From Lactobacillus equicursoris DSM 19284 = JCM 14600 = CIP 110162 (lineage in GTDB: Bacteria > Bacillota > Bacilli > Lactobacillales > Lactobacillaceae): a stretch of 38,300 nucleotides of DNA. Location of the stretch: assembly GCF_001434815.1 (NCBI RefSeq), contig NZ_AZDU01000019.1, positions 1-38,300 on the forward strand. The letters run 5' to 3'. Positions within the stretch are counted from its first letter, which is position 1. Every line of letters starts with the position of its first letter. Under the pieces are notes generated by a model. That model did no database searches and was not told where the DNA came from. It saw only the letters and a program-made list of their open reading frames with translations. Of the stretch, positions 1 through 7,714 are shown one piece after another. A program made the position numbers and the translations under genes.

Positions 1-1
1 C

Positions 2-46
2 TGGCAAAAAGCAGAGCAAAAGCTTTCTCTGAACGAATTTAAGTAA
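2..46 (+). CDS. C-terminal end of an upstream gene (partial)
   Basis: The window opens inside sequence that can be read as a protein C-terminus. The frame starting at base 2 gives WQKAEQKLSLNEFK and stops at 44-46. The frame starting at base 1 gives LAKSRAKAFSERI and stops at 40-42. The first looks more like an amphipathic protein tail, but the fragment is too short to choose firmly or to name a family. The terminator at 134-162 would end this upstream transcript. Confidence 0.35.
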   Translation, partial: WQKAEQKLSLNEFK

Positions 47-52
47 AAAGAT

Positions 53-109
53 GCTGGCAAGCCCTATCCCTCCACCTATTGAAATAGGTGGAATCCCGGG
101 CTTGCCAGC
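53..109. other. Long two-part hairpin (structured element of unknown role)
   Basis: Bases 53-64 (GCTGGCAAGCCC) pair perfectly over 12 bp with 98-109 (GGGCTTGCCAGC). Inside lies a second 8-bp helix, 72-79 (CCACCTAT) with 84-91 (ATAGGTGG), closed by a TGAA loop. A 7 x 6 base internal loop separates the helices, and both sides contain ATCCC. No T-tract follows, so it is not an ordinary terminator; a separate terminator lies downstream at 134-162. It could be the 3' UTR structure of the upstream gene, a processed small RNA or a dispersed palindromic repeat. Confidence 0.7.
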
Positions 110-133
110 CATTGACAATCATTGAAGAAGTAA

Positions 134-162
134 GGAATAGGACTACTTGGTCCTATTTTTTC
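134..162 (+). terminator. Intrinsic terminator of the upstream transcript
   Basis: AATAGGAC (136-143) pairs with GTCCTATT (150-157) around a six-base loop and runs into TTTT (158-161). It lies about 90 bases after the upstream stop codon and 128 bases before the thiolase gene, so it should separate the two transcription units. Confidence 0.8.
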
Positions 163-197
163 CGGAAAAAAGCTTAAAGATTGGTAAAGGCTGTCTT

Positions 198-232
198 TTA
201 GCAAAACAATTGATTATAGAGTAAAATATAAT
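198..232 (+). promoter_or_regulatory. Probable promoter region of the mevalonate operon
   Basis: A perfect -10 hexamer TATAAT lies at 227-232, overlapping a second possible -10 TAAAAT at 222-227. The -35 is unclear: TTAGCA at 198-203 is 18 bases from TAAAAT, and TTGATT at 210-215 is too close to TATAAT. The distance to the thiolase ATG leaves a 5' leader of about 50 bases containing GAGGAG as ribosome binding site. The exact start point is inference. Confidence 0.45.
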
Positions 233-289
233 AGTTTGATAAGGCGAAAAGCCATCCCCAAATAACTTAATGAGGAGATATTAGAAAAA

Positions 290-1402
290 ATGCAAGAGAT
301 CTATATCGTAGCTGCCAAGAGAACTCCTTTTGGCCGCTACCACAAGCAATTAGCTGACTTTACTGCCGTGGAACTGGGCGAAATCGCCCTGCGCGGGGCC
401 TTGGCCGAAGCGGACTTAGACGCTGAAAGCCTGGACGCCCTGTTCATGGGCAATGTATTAGCAGCTGGCCTTGGCCAAAACATGGCCCGGCAGGTAGCCA
501 TCAACTCCGGGATGCGGCAAGACTCAGTTGCAACCAGTATCAACGAAGTCTGCGGGTCCAGCTTAAAGGCGGTCCGGTTAGCTGAAGCCCAAATGCTGAT
601 CGGGGACCTGGGCCTGGTGGCAGTCGGCGGCAGCGAAAGCATGTCTAACAGCCCTAAGGAATTAATGATGACTGACGGCCTGGTTGACTCTTTCTCTGGC
701 CAGGCGATGGGCGTAACTGCCGAAAACGTGGCTAAGCGGAACCACGTATCACGTGAAGCTCAAGACGAATACAGCCTGAAGTCCCACCAAAAAGCAGTCA
801 AGGCTTGGGAAGAGGGACTTTTTGACGACGAAGTAATCGTGATTGAAAAGGGCGAGGAAAAAATCGCTAAGGACGAAAATGTCCGTCCTGATACCTCCAT
901 GGAAGCCTTGGGCGGCCTCAAGACCGTCTTTGAAGAAAACGGCACGGTGACTGCCGGCAACGCTTCTCCAGTGACCGACGGGGCCAGCATGGTTATCCTG
1001 GCTACCAAGGAAAAGGTGGACGAATATGGCCTAAAACCGCTTGCAAAATTGGGTGCCTACGCTGAAACTGGCTATGATCCAGAATTCATGGGCTACGGTC
1101 CTTATGTGGCCATCCAGAAGCTTTTGGCCAAGACCGGCCGGACCAAGGACGACTACAACTTCTTTGAAATCAACGAAGCCTTTGCCGCAACCAGCGTAGC
1201 GGTGATGCGAGACTTGGGTTTGGATGAAGACAAGGTCAACCAGCAAGGCGGCGCTATTGCCCTGGGCCACCCCCTTGGGGCTTCTGGCACGCGGCTGGTT
1301 GCAACCAGTGCCCGCCAAGTAGCTAGAGGCGCTAAGCGCGGGATTGCCAGTCTCTGCATCGGGGGCGGGCTGGCCATTGCTATGGAAATTGAGAAAGCAT
1401 AG
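290..1402 (+). CDS. thl: Acetyl-CoA C-acetyltransferase (thiolase)
   Basis: The product is a 370-residue thiolase that condenses two acetyl-CoA to acetoacetyl-CoA, the first step of the mevalonate route. The acyl-accepting cysteine is visible in [11 protein letters not shown] (about residue 88). The second half of the active site appears as [19 protein letters not shown] and CIGGG near the C-terminus. Thiolases of this class are usually about 390 residues. The shortfall lies after MSNSP, where the loop that normally carries extra residues before the DGL segment is cut down. The ATG follows GAGGAG by about a dozen bases. It is the first gene of a tight operon with HMG-CoA reductase (10-base gap) and HMG-CoA synthase, which makes a biosynthetic rather than a fatty-acid-degrading role very likely. 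Confidence 0.93.
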   Translation: MQEIYIVAAKRTPFGRYHKQLADFTAVELGEIALRGALAEADLDAESLDALFMGNVLAAGLGQNMARQVAINSGMRQDSVATSINEVCGSSLKAVRLAEAQMLIGDLGLVAVGGSESMSNSPKELMMTDGLVDSFSGQAMGVTAENVAKRNHVSREAQDEYSLKSHQKAVKAWEEGLFDDEVIVIEKGEEKIAKDENVRPDTSMEALGGLKTVFEENGTVTAGNASPVTDGASMVILATKEKVDEYGLKPLAKLGAYAETGYDPEFMGYGPYVAIQKLLAKTGRTKDDYNFFEINEAFAATSVAVMRDLGLDEDKVNQQGGAIALGHPLGASGTRLVATSARQVARGAKRGIASLCIGGGLAIAMEIEKA

Positions 1403-1412
1403 TGCAAAGTAG

Positions 1413-2633
1413 ATGAAATTTTACCAGCTGCCGCCAACGGAGCGGCGGACAGAATTAGCCAAAGATGGTGCAGATCTATTAGATGTTGAGCCGGCAGAGC
1501 TGGAGCGTCTAAACGAGATGAGCGAAAACGTCGTTTCTGAAATCGTCTTGCCCTTGAGCGTGATCAAGGACGCCTTGGTCAACGGCAAAAAGTGGACCAT
1601 CCCCATGGCAACAGAAGAAGCGTCCGTGGTGGCGGCGGCCAACCACGGCATGTCCGTTTTTAAAAAAGCGGGCGGGGTTACGGCAGAAAGCGACAGGACC
1701 GGCATCTATGGCCAGATTGTCTTAGAAGTCGGGGATGCTTTTTCGCTAAAAAAATTTGAAAAAGCCTTCCCAGACTACATTGCCTTGGCCAACCAGGAAT
1801 TTGCCAGCCTGGTTCGTCACGGGGGCGGGCTAAAAGAGATTACGGCTGAGCAAAAGGGCCACTTGGTTTACCTTCTGGCCCTGGTCGACCCGGCAGAGGC
1901 CATGGGGGCCAACAAGACCAACGCCATCTTGGAATTTTTGGCCCAAAAGATGGAATTTTTCCCAGGTGTGACGGCAAAACTTTTTGCCATCTTGTCCAAC
2001 TATCCCAGTCAAATTACGATGGCTAAGGTCAAGATTCCGGTTGACCTCCTAGGCAAAAGCCAGGAAGCCGGCCTGGCCGTCGCCCAAAAGATGGCGCTTC
2101 TGGCCAAAATTGGCGAAGAGGACGTCTACCGGGCGACGACTAACAACAAGGGGATCATGAACGGGGTGGACGCTGCCTTGATTGCGACGGGCAACGACTA
2201 CCGGGCCGTGGAAGCGGCTAGTCACGCCTTGGCTGTTAAAAATGGCCGCTACGCCAGCCTCAGCCACTGGGCAGTAGACGGAAACTTTTTAACCGGGGAG
2301 GTCAAATTGCCGCTAGCCATCGGCGTTGTCGGCGGATCGATTTCGGCGCGGCCTGATATTAGACAAAGCTACTCTATTTTAGGTAAAATAAAGGCTAAGG
2401 AACTGGCAGAATTAATTGCCAGCGTCGGATTAGCCAACAACTTTGCTGCCCTAAACGCCATTTCAACCAAGGGCATCCAGGCTGGGCATATGCGCCTTCA
2501 GTCCCGCAATGTCGCGATGAACTTAGATGCGACTGACGAGGAAAAAGAGGCCGTCTACCAGCTGATGATCAGCCAGCAAAAATATGGCGAGAGTGCAGCG
2601 GAAGACTTTTTGAAAGAATTGCGAGGAAGATAA
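1413..2633 (+). CDS. mvaA: Hydroxymethylglutaryl-CoA reductase, class II
   Basis: This 406-residue protein matches bacterial class II HMG-CoA reductases, which reduce HMG-CoA to mevalonate. Catalytic positions known from the Pseudomonas mevalonii enzyme are visible: Glu in [11 protein letters not shown], Lys in [12 protein letters not shown], Asp in [11 protein letters not shown], and the C-terminal His in GHMRLQSRN. The HMG-binding motif usually written DAMGAN reads EAMGAN here, and the dinucleotide motif reads GVVGGS. Both departures are conservative and the frame is intact, so the enzyme is expected to work. The start has only a weak Shine-Dalgarno and lies 10 bases after the thiolase stop, which suggests translational coupling. 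The lower mevalonate genes are not in this window. Confidence 0.93.
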   Translation: MKFYQLPPTERRTELAKDGADLLDVEPAELERLNEMSENVVSEIVLPLSVIKDALVNGKKWTIPMATEEASVVAAANHGMSVFKKAGGVTAESDRTGIYGQIVLEVGDAFSLKKFEKAFPDYIALANQEFASLVRHGGGLKEITAEQKGHLVYLLALVDPAEAMGANKTNAILEFLAQKMEFFPGVTAKLFAILSNYPSQITMAKVKIPVDLLGKSQEAGLAVAQKMALLAKIGEEDVYRATTNNKGIMNGVDAALIATGNDYRAVEAASHALAVKNGRYASLSHWAVDGNFLTGEVKLPLAIGVVGGSISARPDIRQSYSILGKIKAKELAELIASVGLANNFAALNAISTKGIQAGHMRLQSRNVAMNLDATDEEKEAVYQLMISQQKYGESAAEDFLKELRGR

Positions 2634-2636
2634 TTA

Positions 2637-3800
2637 ATGGACATCGGTATTGATCAGATAGGTTTTTATACTCCTAATAAGTTTGTGGACATGGTGGACC
2701 TGGCCAACGCCAGAAACCAAGATCCTAACAAATTTTTGATCGGCATCGGCCAAGACAGAATGGCAGTCGCAGACAAGACCCAAGACGCAGTAGCCATGGG
2801 GATCAACGCGACGGCTGAATACCTGGACCAAGTCGACCTGGAGCAGCTAGGCTTATTGATCTTTGCGACGGAAAGCGGGATTGACCAATCTAAGTCAGCC
2901 TCACTTTTTGTAAAAGAAGCCCTGAACTTGCCAGCTAACATTCGTACTTTTGAAATCAAGGAAGCCTGCTTTGCCTTGACGGCAGCCTTGCAGGTGGCCC
3001 GGGACTACGTCCGCGCCCACCCGCACCACTCAGCCATGATCATCGGTAGCGACATCGCCAGATACGGCTTAAACACTGCAGGCGAGGTCACTCAAGGTGC
3101 CGGCGCCATCAGCATGCTGATCAAGGAAAGCCCAGCCATCATCGCCTTGGAAGATGGCCACGCTTCCTACAGCGAAAACATCAACGACTTCTGGCGGCCA
3201 AACGGCAGCCCGGTGGCCATGGTGGATGGCCACTACAGCCGGGACGTCTACCTCGACTTTTTCAAGGAAACCTTTAAGGAATACCTTGCCCAAACCAAGC
3301 TCACGGTCAGCGACTTTGCCGGGATCTGCTACCACCTGCCTTATACCAAGATGGGCTTTAAGGCGCACCGGATCGCCATCCAAGGGCAAGACGAAGAAAC
3401 TGCTAAGCGCCTTAGCGACAACTTCCAATTGTCAGCCAAGTACAGCCGGCAGGTCGGCAACATCTACACGGCCAGCCTCTACATGTCCATCTTGAGCCTT
3501 TTGGAAAATGGGGACCTGGAAGCTGGCGACCGGATTGGCTTCTTCTCCTATGGCTCCGGTGCCATGGCAGAATTCTTCTCCGGCAAGGTGGTTGACGGCT
3601 ACCAAAGACGTCTGCGGCCAGGCCTACACAAGCGGATGCTGCAAGAGCGGACCCGCCTGGGCGTCGGCCAATACGAAGACATTTTCACGGAAGGCTTAGA
3701 AAACTTGCCTGAAAACGTTGAGTTTGAAAGCGACGCCAACCACGGCACCTGGTTTCTGGCCGGGCAAGAAGGGTACGTGCGCAAGTACCAACAAAAGTAA
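2637..3800 (+). CDS. mvaS: Hydroxymethylglutaryl-CoA synthase
   Basis: This 387-residue protein is a bacterial HMG-CoA synthase, which joins acetyl-CoA to acetoacetyl-CoA. The Glu/Cys/His triad can be seen: Glu in FATESGIDQSKS, the acyl-cysteine in IKEACFALTAAL, and His in CYHLPYTKMG. The N-terminal DIGIDQIGFYTP is typical of the family. The start is the ATG at 2637, three bases after the mvaA stop and preceded by GAGGA inside the mvaA end. Together the three genes convert acetyl-CoA to mevalonate for isoprenoid precursors such as undecaprenyl phosphate. The operon ends at the terminator at 3808-3836. Confidence 0.95.
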   Translation: MDIGIDQIGFYTPNKFVDMVDLANARNQDPNKFLIGIGQDRMAVADKTQDAVAMGINATAEYLDQVDLEQLGLLIFATESGIDQSKSASLFVKEALNLPANIRTFEIKEACFALTAALQVARDYVRAHPHHSAMIIGSDIARYGLNTAGEVTQGAGAISMLIKESPAIIALEDGHASYSENINDFWRPNGSPVAMVDGHYSRDVYLDFFKETFKEYLAQTKLTVSDFAGICYHLPYTKMGFKAHRIAIQGQDEETAKRLSDNFQLSAKYSRQVGNIYTASLYMSILSLLENGDLEAGDRIGFFSYGSGAMAEFFSGKVVDGYQRRLRPGLHKRMLQERTRLGVGQYEDIFTEGLENLPENVEFESDANHGTWFLAGQEGYVRKYQQK

Positions 3801-3807
3801 GATCACG

Positions 3808-3836
3808 AAAAGAGAGCGTCAGCTCTCTTTTTTTCT
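3808..3836 (+). terminator. Intrinsic terminator of the mevalonate operon
   Basis: AGAGAGC (3811-3817) pairs with GCTCTCT (3822-3828) around the loop GTCA. Three more A-T pairs extend the stem and a run of seven T follows. It starts eight bases after the mvaS stop codon. Confidence 0.92.
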
Positions 3837-3992
3837 ACTCTAAGTCAAGTATTATCAACGATTTTAGGCAATTTTATTTTGAAATAAGAGCCTAATTTGA
3901 ATGGAGCCTCCGGAGAATCGAGTCAAATATCTGACTTTAGGTCATGACAAATACAGCCTGCCTTCTGTAATTTTGAAAAGGAGGTTGTTATA

Positions 3993-4422
3993 ATGTCTAT
4001 TGGATCAATTCTTATGACAAAAGTCTTTGGTTGTGGATGACGGGGGGAAGAAGAACTTCCCCGCTATCAAGAAGCAAGTCAGCATTGCCGGCCACTACAA
4101 CGGGATCAAGGGCTATAGCGCGAATACCGATTCGCCTCTGACCACGTCTGGCAAGCCAGAGCACATGGACGCGACCTATAAAGACCTCTTGTATTTGCGG
4201 CAAGTCTACCCTAAGGGAGTCGCCGTGCTCAATATTTACGGCGATATCGGCAATGGCTCAGATGAGCGCGTCTACAATAACTCTTCCAAATCCCTGAAAT
4301 ACCTGGTGGTCAATGGCCGGAGCTACCAAGAAGTGAAAATTAAGGGAGCGAAGGGCCAGCACAGCCAGCTGCATGAAAATGGAAAGGTTGACCGAGCCAT
4401 GCAGAAGTTTTTGTGGAATTAA
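3993..4422 (+). pseudogene. Truncated alpha/beta-hydrolase (DUF915-like surface hydrolase), C-terminal half
   Basis: Bases 4027-4422 encode 131 residues resembling the C-terminal half of lactobacillar cell-surface alpha/beta hydrolases. The family core KQVSIAGHYNGI, the segment NIYGDIGNGSDERV and the GQHSQLHEN region (probable acid and histidine side of the active site) remain. The first half, which carries the nucleophile elbow GHSMG, is absent. Upstream there is a strong ribosome binding site (AAAAGGAGG at 3977-3985) and an ATG at 3993, but that frame gives only 15 codons ending at 4040 and is out of frame with the hydrolase part. The picture is of an internal deletion that joined a start region to the gene's tail. 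A TTG at 4027 could start a short product, but it would lack the catalytic serine. Confidence 0.75.
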
Positions 4423-4452
4423 GAAATAGCAGCGGAAATCGAGGATTTAAGC

Positions 4453-4878
4453 ATGATTAGAAAATTTCAAGCAGCTGACTTGGACTCAGTCGCGCGGATT
4501 TGGCTGCAGACGAACCTAGAGGCCCACGACTTCGTGCCTGACCACTTCTGGCAGGACCAGCTCGCGGACGTGAAGAAGGCCTTTTTGGCAGCTGACCTTT
4601 ACGTGGCAGAAGAAGACGGGAAGATTGCCGGCTTTATTGGCCTTGAAGGTGATCAGGTATCTGGCTTGTTCGTCGCTGCTCCTTACCAGTCGCGGGGCAT
4701 TGGCAAAGCCTTGCTGGACAAGGCCAAGCAAAGCCGCCAGCAGCTGCGATTGCGGGTCTATGAGCAGAACCCGCGAGCTTTGGAATTCTATGAACGAGAG
4801 GACTTCAAGTTTCAGGGCGAAGAAACGGACCCTTATACCGGGGAGCCGGAATACGCCCTTTTTTGGCAGCGTGATTAA
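4453..4878 (+). CDS. GNAT-family N-acetyltransferase
   Basis: This 141-residue protein has the GNAT fold that transfers an acetyl group from acetyl-CoA to an amine. The acetyl-CoA binding motif A is QSRGIGKALLD (residues about 77-87), preceded by the beta-strand VSGLFVAAPY. The later NPRALEFYEREDF is the usual helix and strand of motif B. The order and length suit small-molecule acetyltransferases of the YjaB type, but the substrate cannot be read from sequence. GAGGA is placed eight bases before the ATG. The stop at 4878 overlaps the Shine-Dalgarno of the UvrA-like gene, so the two are probably cotranscribed. Confidence 0.85.
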   Translation: MIRKFQAADLDSVARIWLQTNLEAHDFVPDHFWQDQLADVKKAFLAADLYVAEEDGKIAGFIGLEGDQVSGLFVAAPYQSRGIGKALLDKAKQSRQQLRLRVYEQNPRALEFYEREDFKFQGEETDPYTGEPEYALFWQRD

Positions 4879-4891
4879 GGAGAGAATGAAA

Positions 4892-7411
4892 ATGGTTAAA
4901 CAGCCAAACGCAATCAAGGTCCGTGGCGGCCGCGTGCACAACTTAAAAGAGATCGATGTCGACATCCCCCTAAACAAGATCGTCGGGATTGCCGGCGTCT
5001 CAGGCTCTGGCAAGTCCAGTCTGGCCCTGGGCATCCTGTATGCCGAAGGGTCAAGGCGGTATCTGGAGTCCTTGTCGACTTATACCAGGCGCCGAATGAC
5101 CCAGGCCGAAAAGCCGCAGGTTGACCAGGTCTTATACGTACCGGCAGCCCTGGCTTTGCGCCAGCGTCCAGGGGTGCCTGGGATTCGGAGCACCTTTGGG
5201 ACTGGGACGGAACTGCTCAACAGCCTCCGGCTCATGTTTTCCCGGCTGGCCAGCCACCGGTGTCCCAATGGCCATTACCTGAAGCCAACGTTGAATGTCG
5301 CGGCCGGCTTGCCTCTAAAGTGCCCGGAGTGCGGGGCGGAATTCTACGCGCCATCCGCCGAGCAGCTGGCCTTTAACAGTCAAGGGGGATGTCCGACCTG
5401 TGATGGGACTGGCGTCGTGCGGACGGTGGATGAAGCTTCTTTGATTCCGGATGAGAATCTGACTATTGATGAGGGGGCAGTCGCTCCATGGCAGACCTTG
5501 ATGTGGTCTTTGATGAAGGACGTCGCCCGGGAAATGGGCGTGCGCACCGATGTTCCTTATAAGGAGCTGACGGCTAAAGAGAAGGAGATTGTTCTCCATG
5601 GTCCCGCGGTCAAGAAGCATATCCTCTATCTTGACAAGAAAGGCCAGTCGACTGAAATGGACTTTACCTATTATTCAGCCGTTCACACCGTTGAAAATGC
5701 CTTGGCCAAGGTCAAGAACGAAAAGGGGATGAAGCGGGTCGCCCGCTTCCTTAAAGAAGGCATCTGCCCTGACTGCCATGGCACGCGCCTGAGCGAAACT
5801 GCCCGCGCGCCGCGCCTGGCCGGCCTATCTTTGGCTGATGCTTGCCAGTTGACCTTAGGAGAGTGCAAGAAGTGGGTGGACGGCGTGCCAGACTCCTTGC
5901 CTGCTGAAATGCGGCCCATGGCCAAGAGCATCGTTGCTTCTTTTGACCTGGTGGCCAGACGCTTGCTGGACTTAGGCCTGTCCTACCTGACTTTGGACCG
6001 CTCCGCGGCGACCTTGTCCAATGGCGAGCGGCAAAGAATGCAATTGGCGCGGGCAGTGCGCAACCGGACGACTGGGGTTTTGTACGTGCTGGATGAGCCG
6101 TCGATTGGCCTGCATCCCGCCAACCTCGAGGGGCTGAAAGGCGTCATGCGTGACTTGGTCGCCGATGGCAATTCCGTGATCCTGGTTGACCATGACACCC
6201 AGGTGCTGCGTGAAGCGGACTGGCTGATCGAAATGGGCCCAGGCGCCGGGGAAGCGGGCGGTCAGATTCTGACGCAAGGACCAGTGGCCCAAATCGCGCG
6301 AAATCCCCAGTCAAAGATCGGCCCCTTCCTGACTGGGCAGGAAGTGATCAATAAGCGGTCCCAGATTGCCAGGAAGGACCTGTTTAAAGAAGGCACGATC
6401 CACCTGGAAAGCCGGCAGATCCACACGGTCAAGCCCCTGAGCATTGATTTTCCCAAGGGCCGGCTGTCGGTTGTGACCGGGGTGTCCGGGTCAGGGAAGA
6501 CGACCATGATTCTGGAAACTTTATTGCCAGGCCTGCAGAGCCAGATCAAGGGGGAAAAACTGCCCCAGGCCGTCAAGGCGCTCAAAGCCGATGGGATCAA
6601 CCAGGTTAAGCTGATTGACGCCACGCCAATTGGAATCAACGTCCGCTCAACCGTGGCCACTTACGCCGGAATCCATGACGAATTGCGCAAGATCTTTGCC
6701 AGAACTCCCGCGGCCAAGCGCTTGGGCTATAAAGCCGGGGACTTCTCCTACAACACGGGCCGTCTGCGCTGCCCAACCTGTGACGGGACGGGCGCGATCG
6801 TCCTGGATGTGCAGTTCTTGCCTGACGTGGAGATTGCCTGTCCGGACTGCGGCGGGTCACGCTACCGAAAAGAAGCAGACTTTGTCACCCGTACTCCCAA
6901 AGTCAAAAAGGGGCAGCCTGAAGCTAAGGCCTACACGCTGCCCGAGCTAATGGACATGTCCGTTGACCAGGCGCTCCGGGCAACCCGCGATCTGCCGCTG
7001 GTTCAAAAGCGCCTTCAGGTCCTTCATGACCTGGGCTTAGGCTACTTGACCCTGGGCGAAGCGACGCCAGCTTTGTCAGGCGGTGAGGCCCAGCGGTTGA
7101 AATTGGCCAGTGAGCTGGGCAAGGAACAGGCTGATTCGGTCTTTATCTTCGATGAGCCAACGATTGGCCTGCATCCCCTGGACGTTTCGTCTTTGCTCGA
7201 TGTCTTTCAGCGCTTGATCAGCCAAGGAGCGACAGTCTTGGTGATTGAACATGACCAAGACATGATTGCCAATGCCGACTATGTCGTTGACATGGGGCCA
7301 GGTGGGGGCCAGGAAGGCGGCCAGGTGGTTTGTGCCGGAACGCCGGAAGAGATCATGGCTTGCCCAGCCAGCTTGACGGGCAAATATCTGAAGCTTAACC
7401 GGAATAAATGA
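4892..7411 (+). CDS. UvrA-like ABC ATPase, short class (UvrA2/DrrC type)
   Basis: The product has about 839 residues and the double ABC ATPase layout of UvrA. It shows two Walker A motifs (GVSGSGKSS, GVSGSGKTT), two signatures (LSNGERQRMQLA, LSGGEAQRLKLA) and zinc-binding cysteine pairs (CPECG, CPTCDG, CPDCHG, CPDCGG). Housekeeping UvrA is about 940-950 residues. The shorter class generally lacks part of the UvrB-interacting region and has been linked to tolerance of DNA-binding drugs, so this is likely a paralogue and not the nucleotide-excision repair subunit. The ATG at 4892 sits eight bases from AAGGAGA; an ATG at 4886 is too close, and extension further upstream would run back through the acetyltransferase. 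Coupling with a GNAT gene suggests a small detoxification unit, which is inference. Confidence 0.88.
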   Translation: MVKQPNAIKVRGGRVHNLKEIDVDIPLNKIVGIAGVSGSGKSSLALGILYAEGSRRYLESLSTYTRRRMTQAEKPQVDQVLYVPAALALRQRPGVPGIRSTFGTGTELLNSLRLMFSRLASHRCPNGHYLKPTLNVAAGLPLKCPECGAEFYAPSAEQLAFNSQGGCPTCDGTGVVRTVDEASLIPDENLTIDEGAVAPWQTLMWSLMKDVAREMGVRTDVPYKELTAKEKEIVLHGPAVKKHILYLDKKGQSTEMDFTYYSAVHTVENALAKVKNEKGMKRVARFLKEGICPDCHGTRLSETARAPRLAGLSLADACQLTLGECKKWVDGVPDSLPAEMRPMAKSIVASFDLVARRLLDLGLSYLTLDRSAATLSNGERQRMQLARAVRNRTTGVLYVLDEPSIGLHPANLEGLKGVMRDLVADGNSVILVDHDTQVLREADWLIEMGPGAGEAGGQILTQGPVAQIARNPQSKIGPFLTGQEVINKRSQIARKDLFKEGTIHLESRQIHTVKPLSIDFPKGRLSVVTGVSGSGKTTMILETLLPGLQSQIKGEKLPQAVKALKADGINQVKLIDATPIGINVRSTVATYAGIHDELRKIFARTPAAKRLGYKAGDFSYNTGRLRCPTCDGTGAIVLDVQFLPDVEIACPDCGGSRYRKEADFVTRTPKVKKGQPEAKAYTLPELMDMSVDQALRATRDLPLVQKRLQVLHDLGLGYLTLGEATPALSGGEAQRLKLASELGKEQADSVFIFDEPTIGLHPLDVSSLLDVFQRLISQGATVLVIEHDQDMIANADYVVDMGPGGGQEGGQVVCAGTPEEIMACPASLTGKYLKLNRNK

Positions 7412-7419
7412 GCAAACAA

Positions 7420-7447
7420 AAACGCTAGCGGTCGCTAGCGTTTTTTT
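7420..7447 (+). terminator. Intrinsic terminator after the UvrA-like gene
   Basis: AAACGCTAGC (7420-7429) pairs with GCTAGCGTTT (7434-7443) around GGTC, and T residues continue to 7447. It starts nine bases after the stop codon. Confidence 0.93.
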
Positions 7448-7453
7448 AGACGA

Positions 7454-7567
7454 TTATTTGTTGACGCGGGCCTTAACCTTAACCCGGGGCGTCCAGTTCA
7501 GGGCGATGGCCGCGGCTACTGAGACTAAGGTAAAAGCTGCCAAATTTTCCAAAAAGCGAGCAGAAAT
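7454..7567 (-). pseudogene. C-terminal remnant of a membrane protein (probable transporter)
   Basis: On the minus strand an open frame of 37 codons ends with TAA at 7454-7456. It begins after an in-frame stop at 7568-7570 and has no plausible start codon. It reads a hydrophobic stretch, LAAFTLVSVAAAIAL, followed by the basic tail NWTPRVKVKARVNK. That is the typical end of a multi-spanning permease: last membrane helix, then positive cytoplasmic tail. The rest of the gene is absent, replaced by the promoter region of the ThrE gene, so it is probably a relic of a deletion. The family cannot be named from so little. Confidence 0.55.
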
Positions 7568-7714
7568 TTACAAACTGCATATAATGAAAGCGTTAACTAT
7601 CACAGCTTAAGCCAAAAGTCACTGGGATTTATGCTAAAATGTGAAAAGCAACATTGAAAACGGAAATGATATCTGAAAATTTTAACAATAATTGAAAGAG
7701 GGCTTGCCAAGCAG
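7568..7714 (+). promoter_or_regulatory. Upstream region of the ThrE-type exporter gene
   Basis: This AT-rich stretch carries two possible -10 elements, TATAAT at 7580-7585 and TAAAAT at 7635-7640 (preceded by TTTATGC). Neither has a convincing -35 at the right spacing. GAGGG near 7698-7702 is a rather distant ribosome binding site for the ATG at 7715. No terminator or riboswitch-like structure is visible. Confidence 0.35.

Noticed and set aside
112-140. Promoter with TTGACA at 112-117
   Set aside because: At 17 bases the -10 would be GAATAG, a poor match, and it falls within the terminator stem at 136-157.
4625-4891. N-terminal extension of the UvrA-like protein
   Set aside because: The extension reads the acetyltransferase gene in another frame. 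The UvrA homology starts just after the ATG at 4892, which has a good ribosome binding site.
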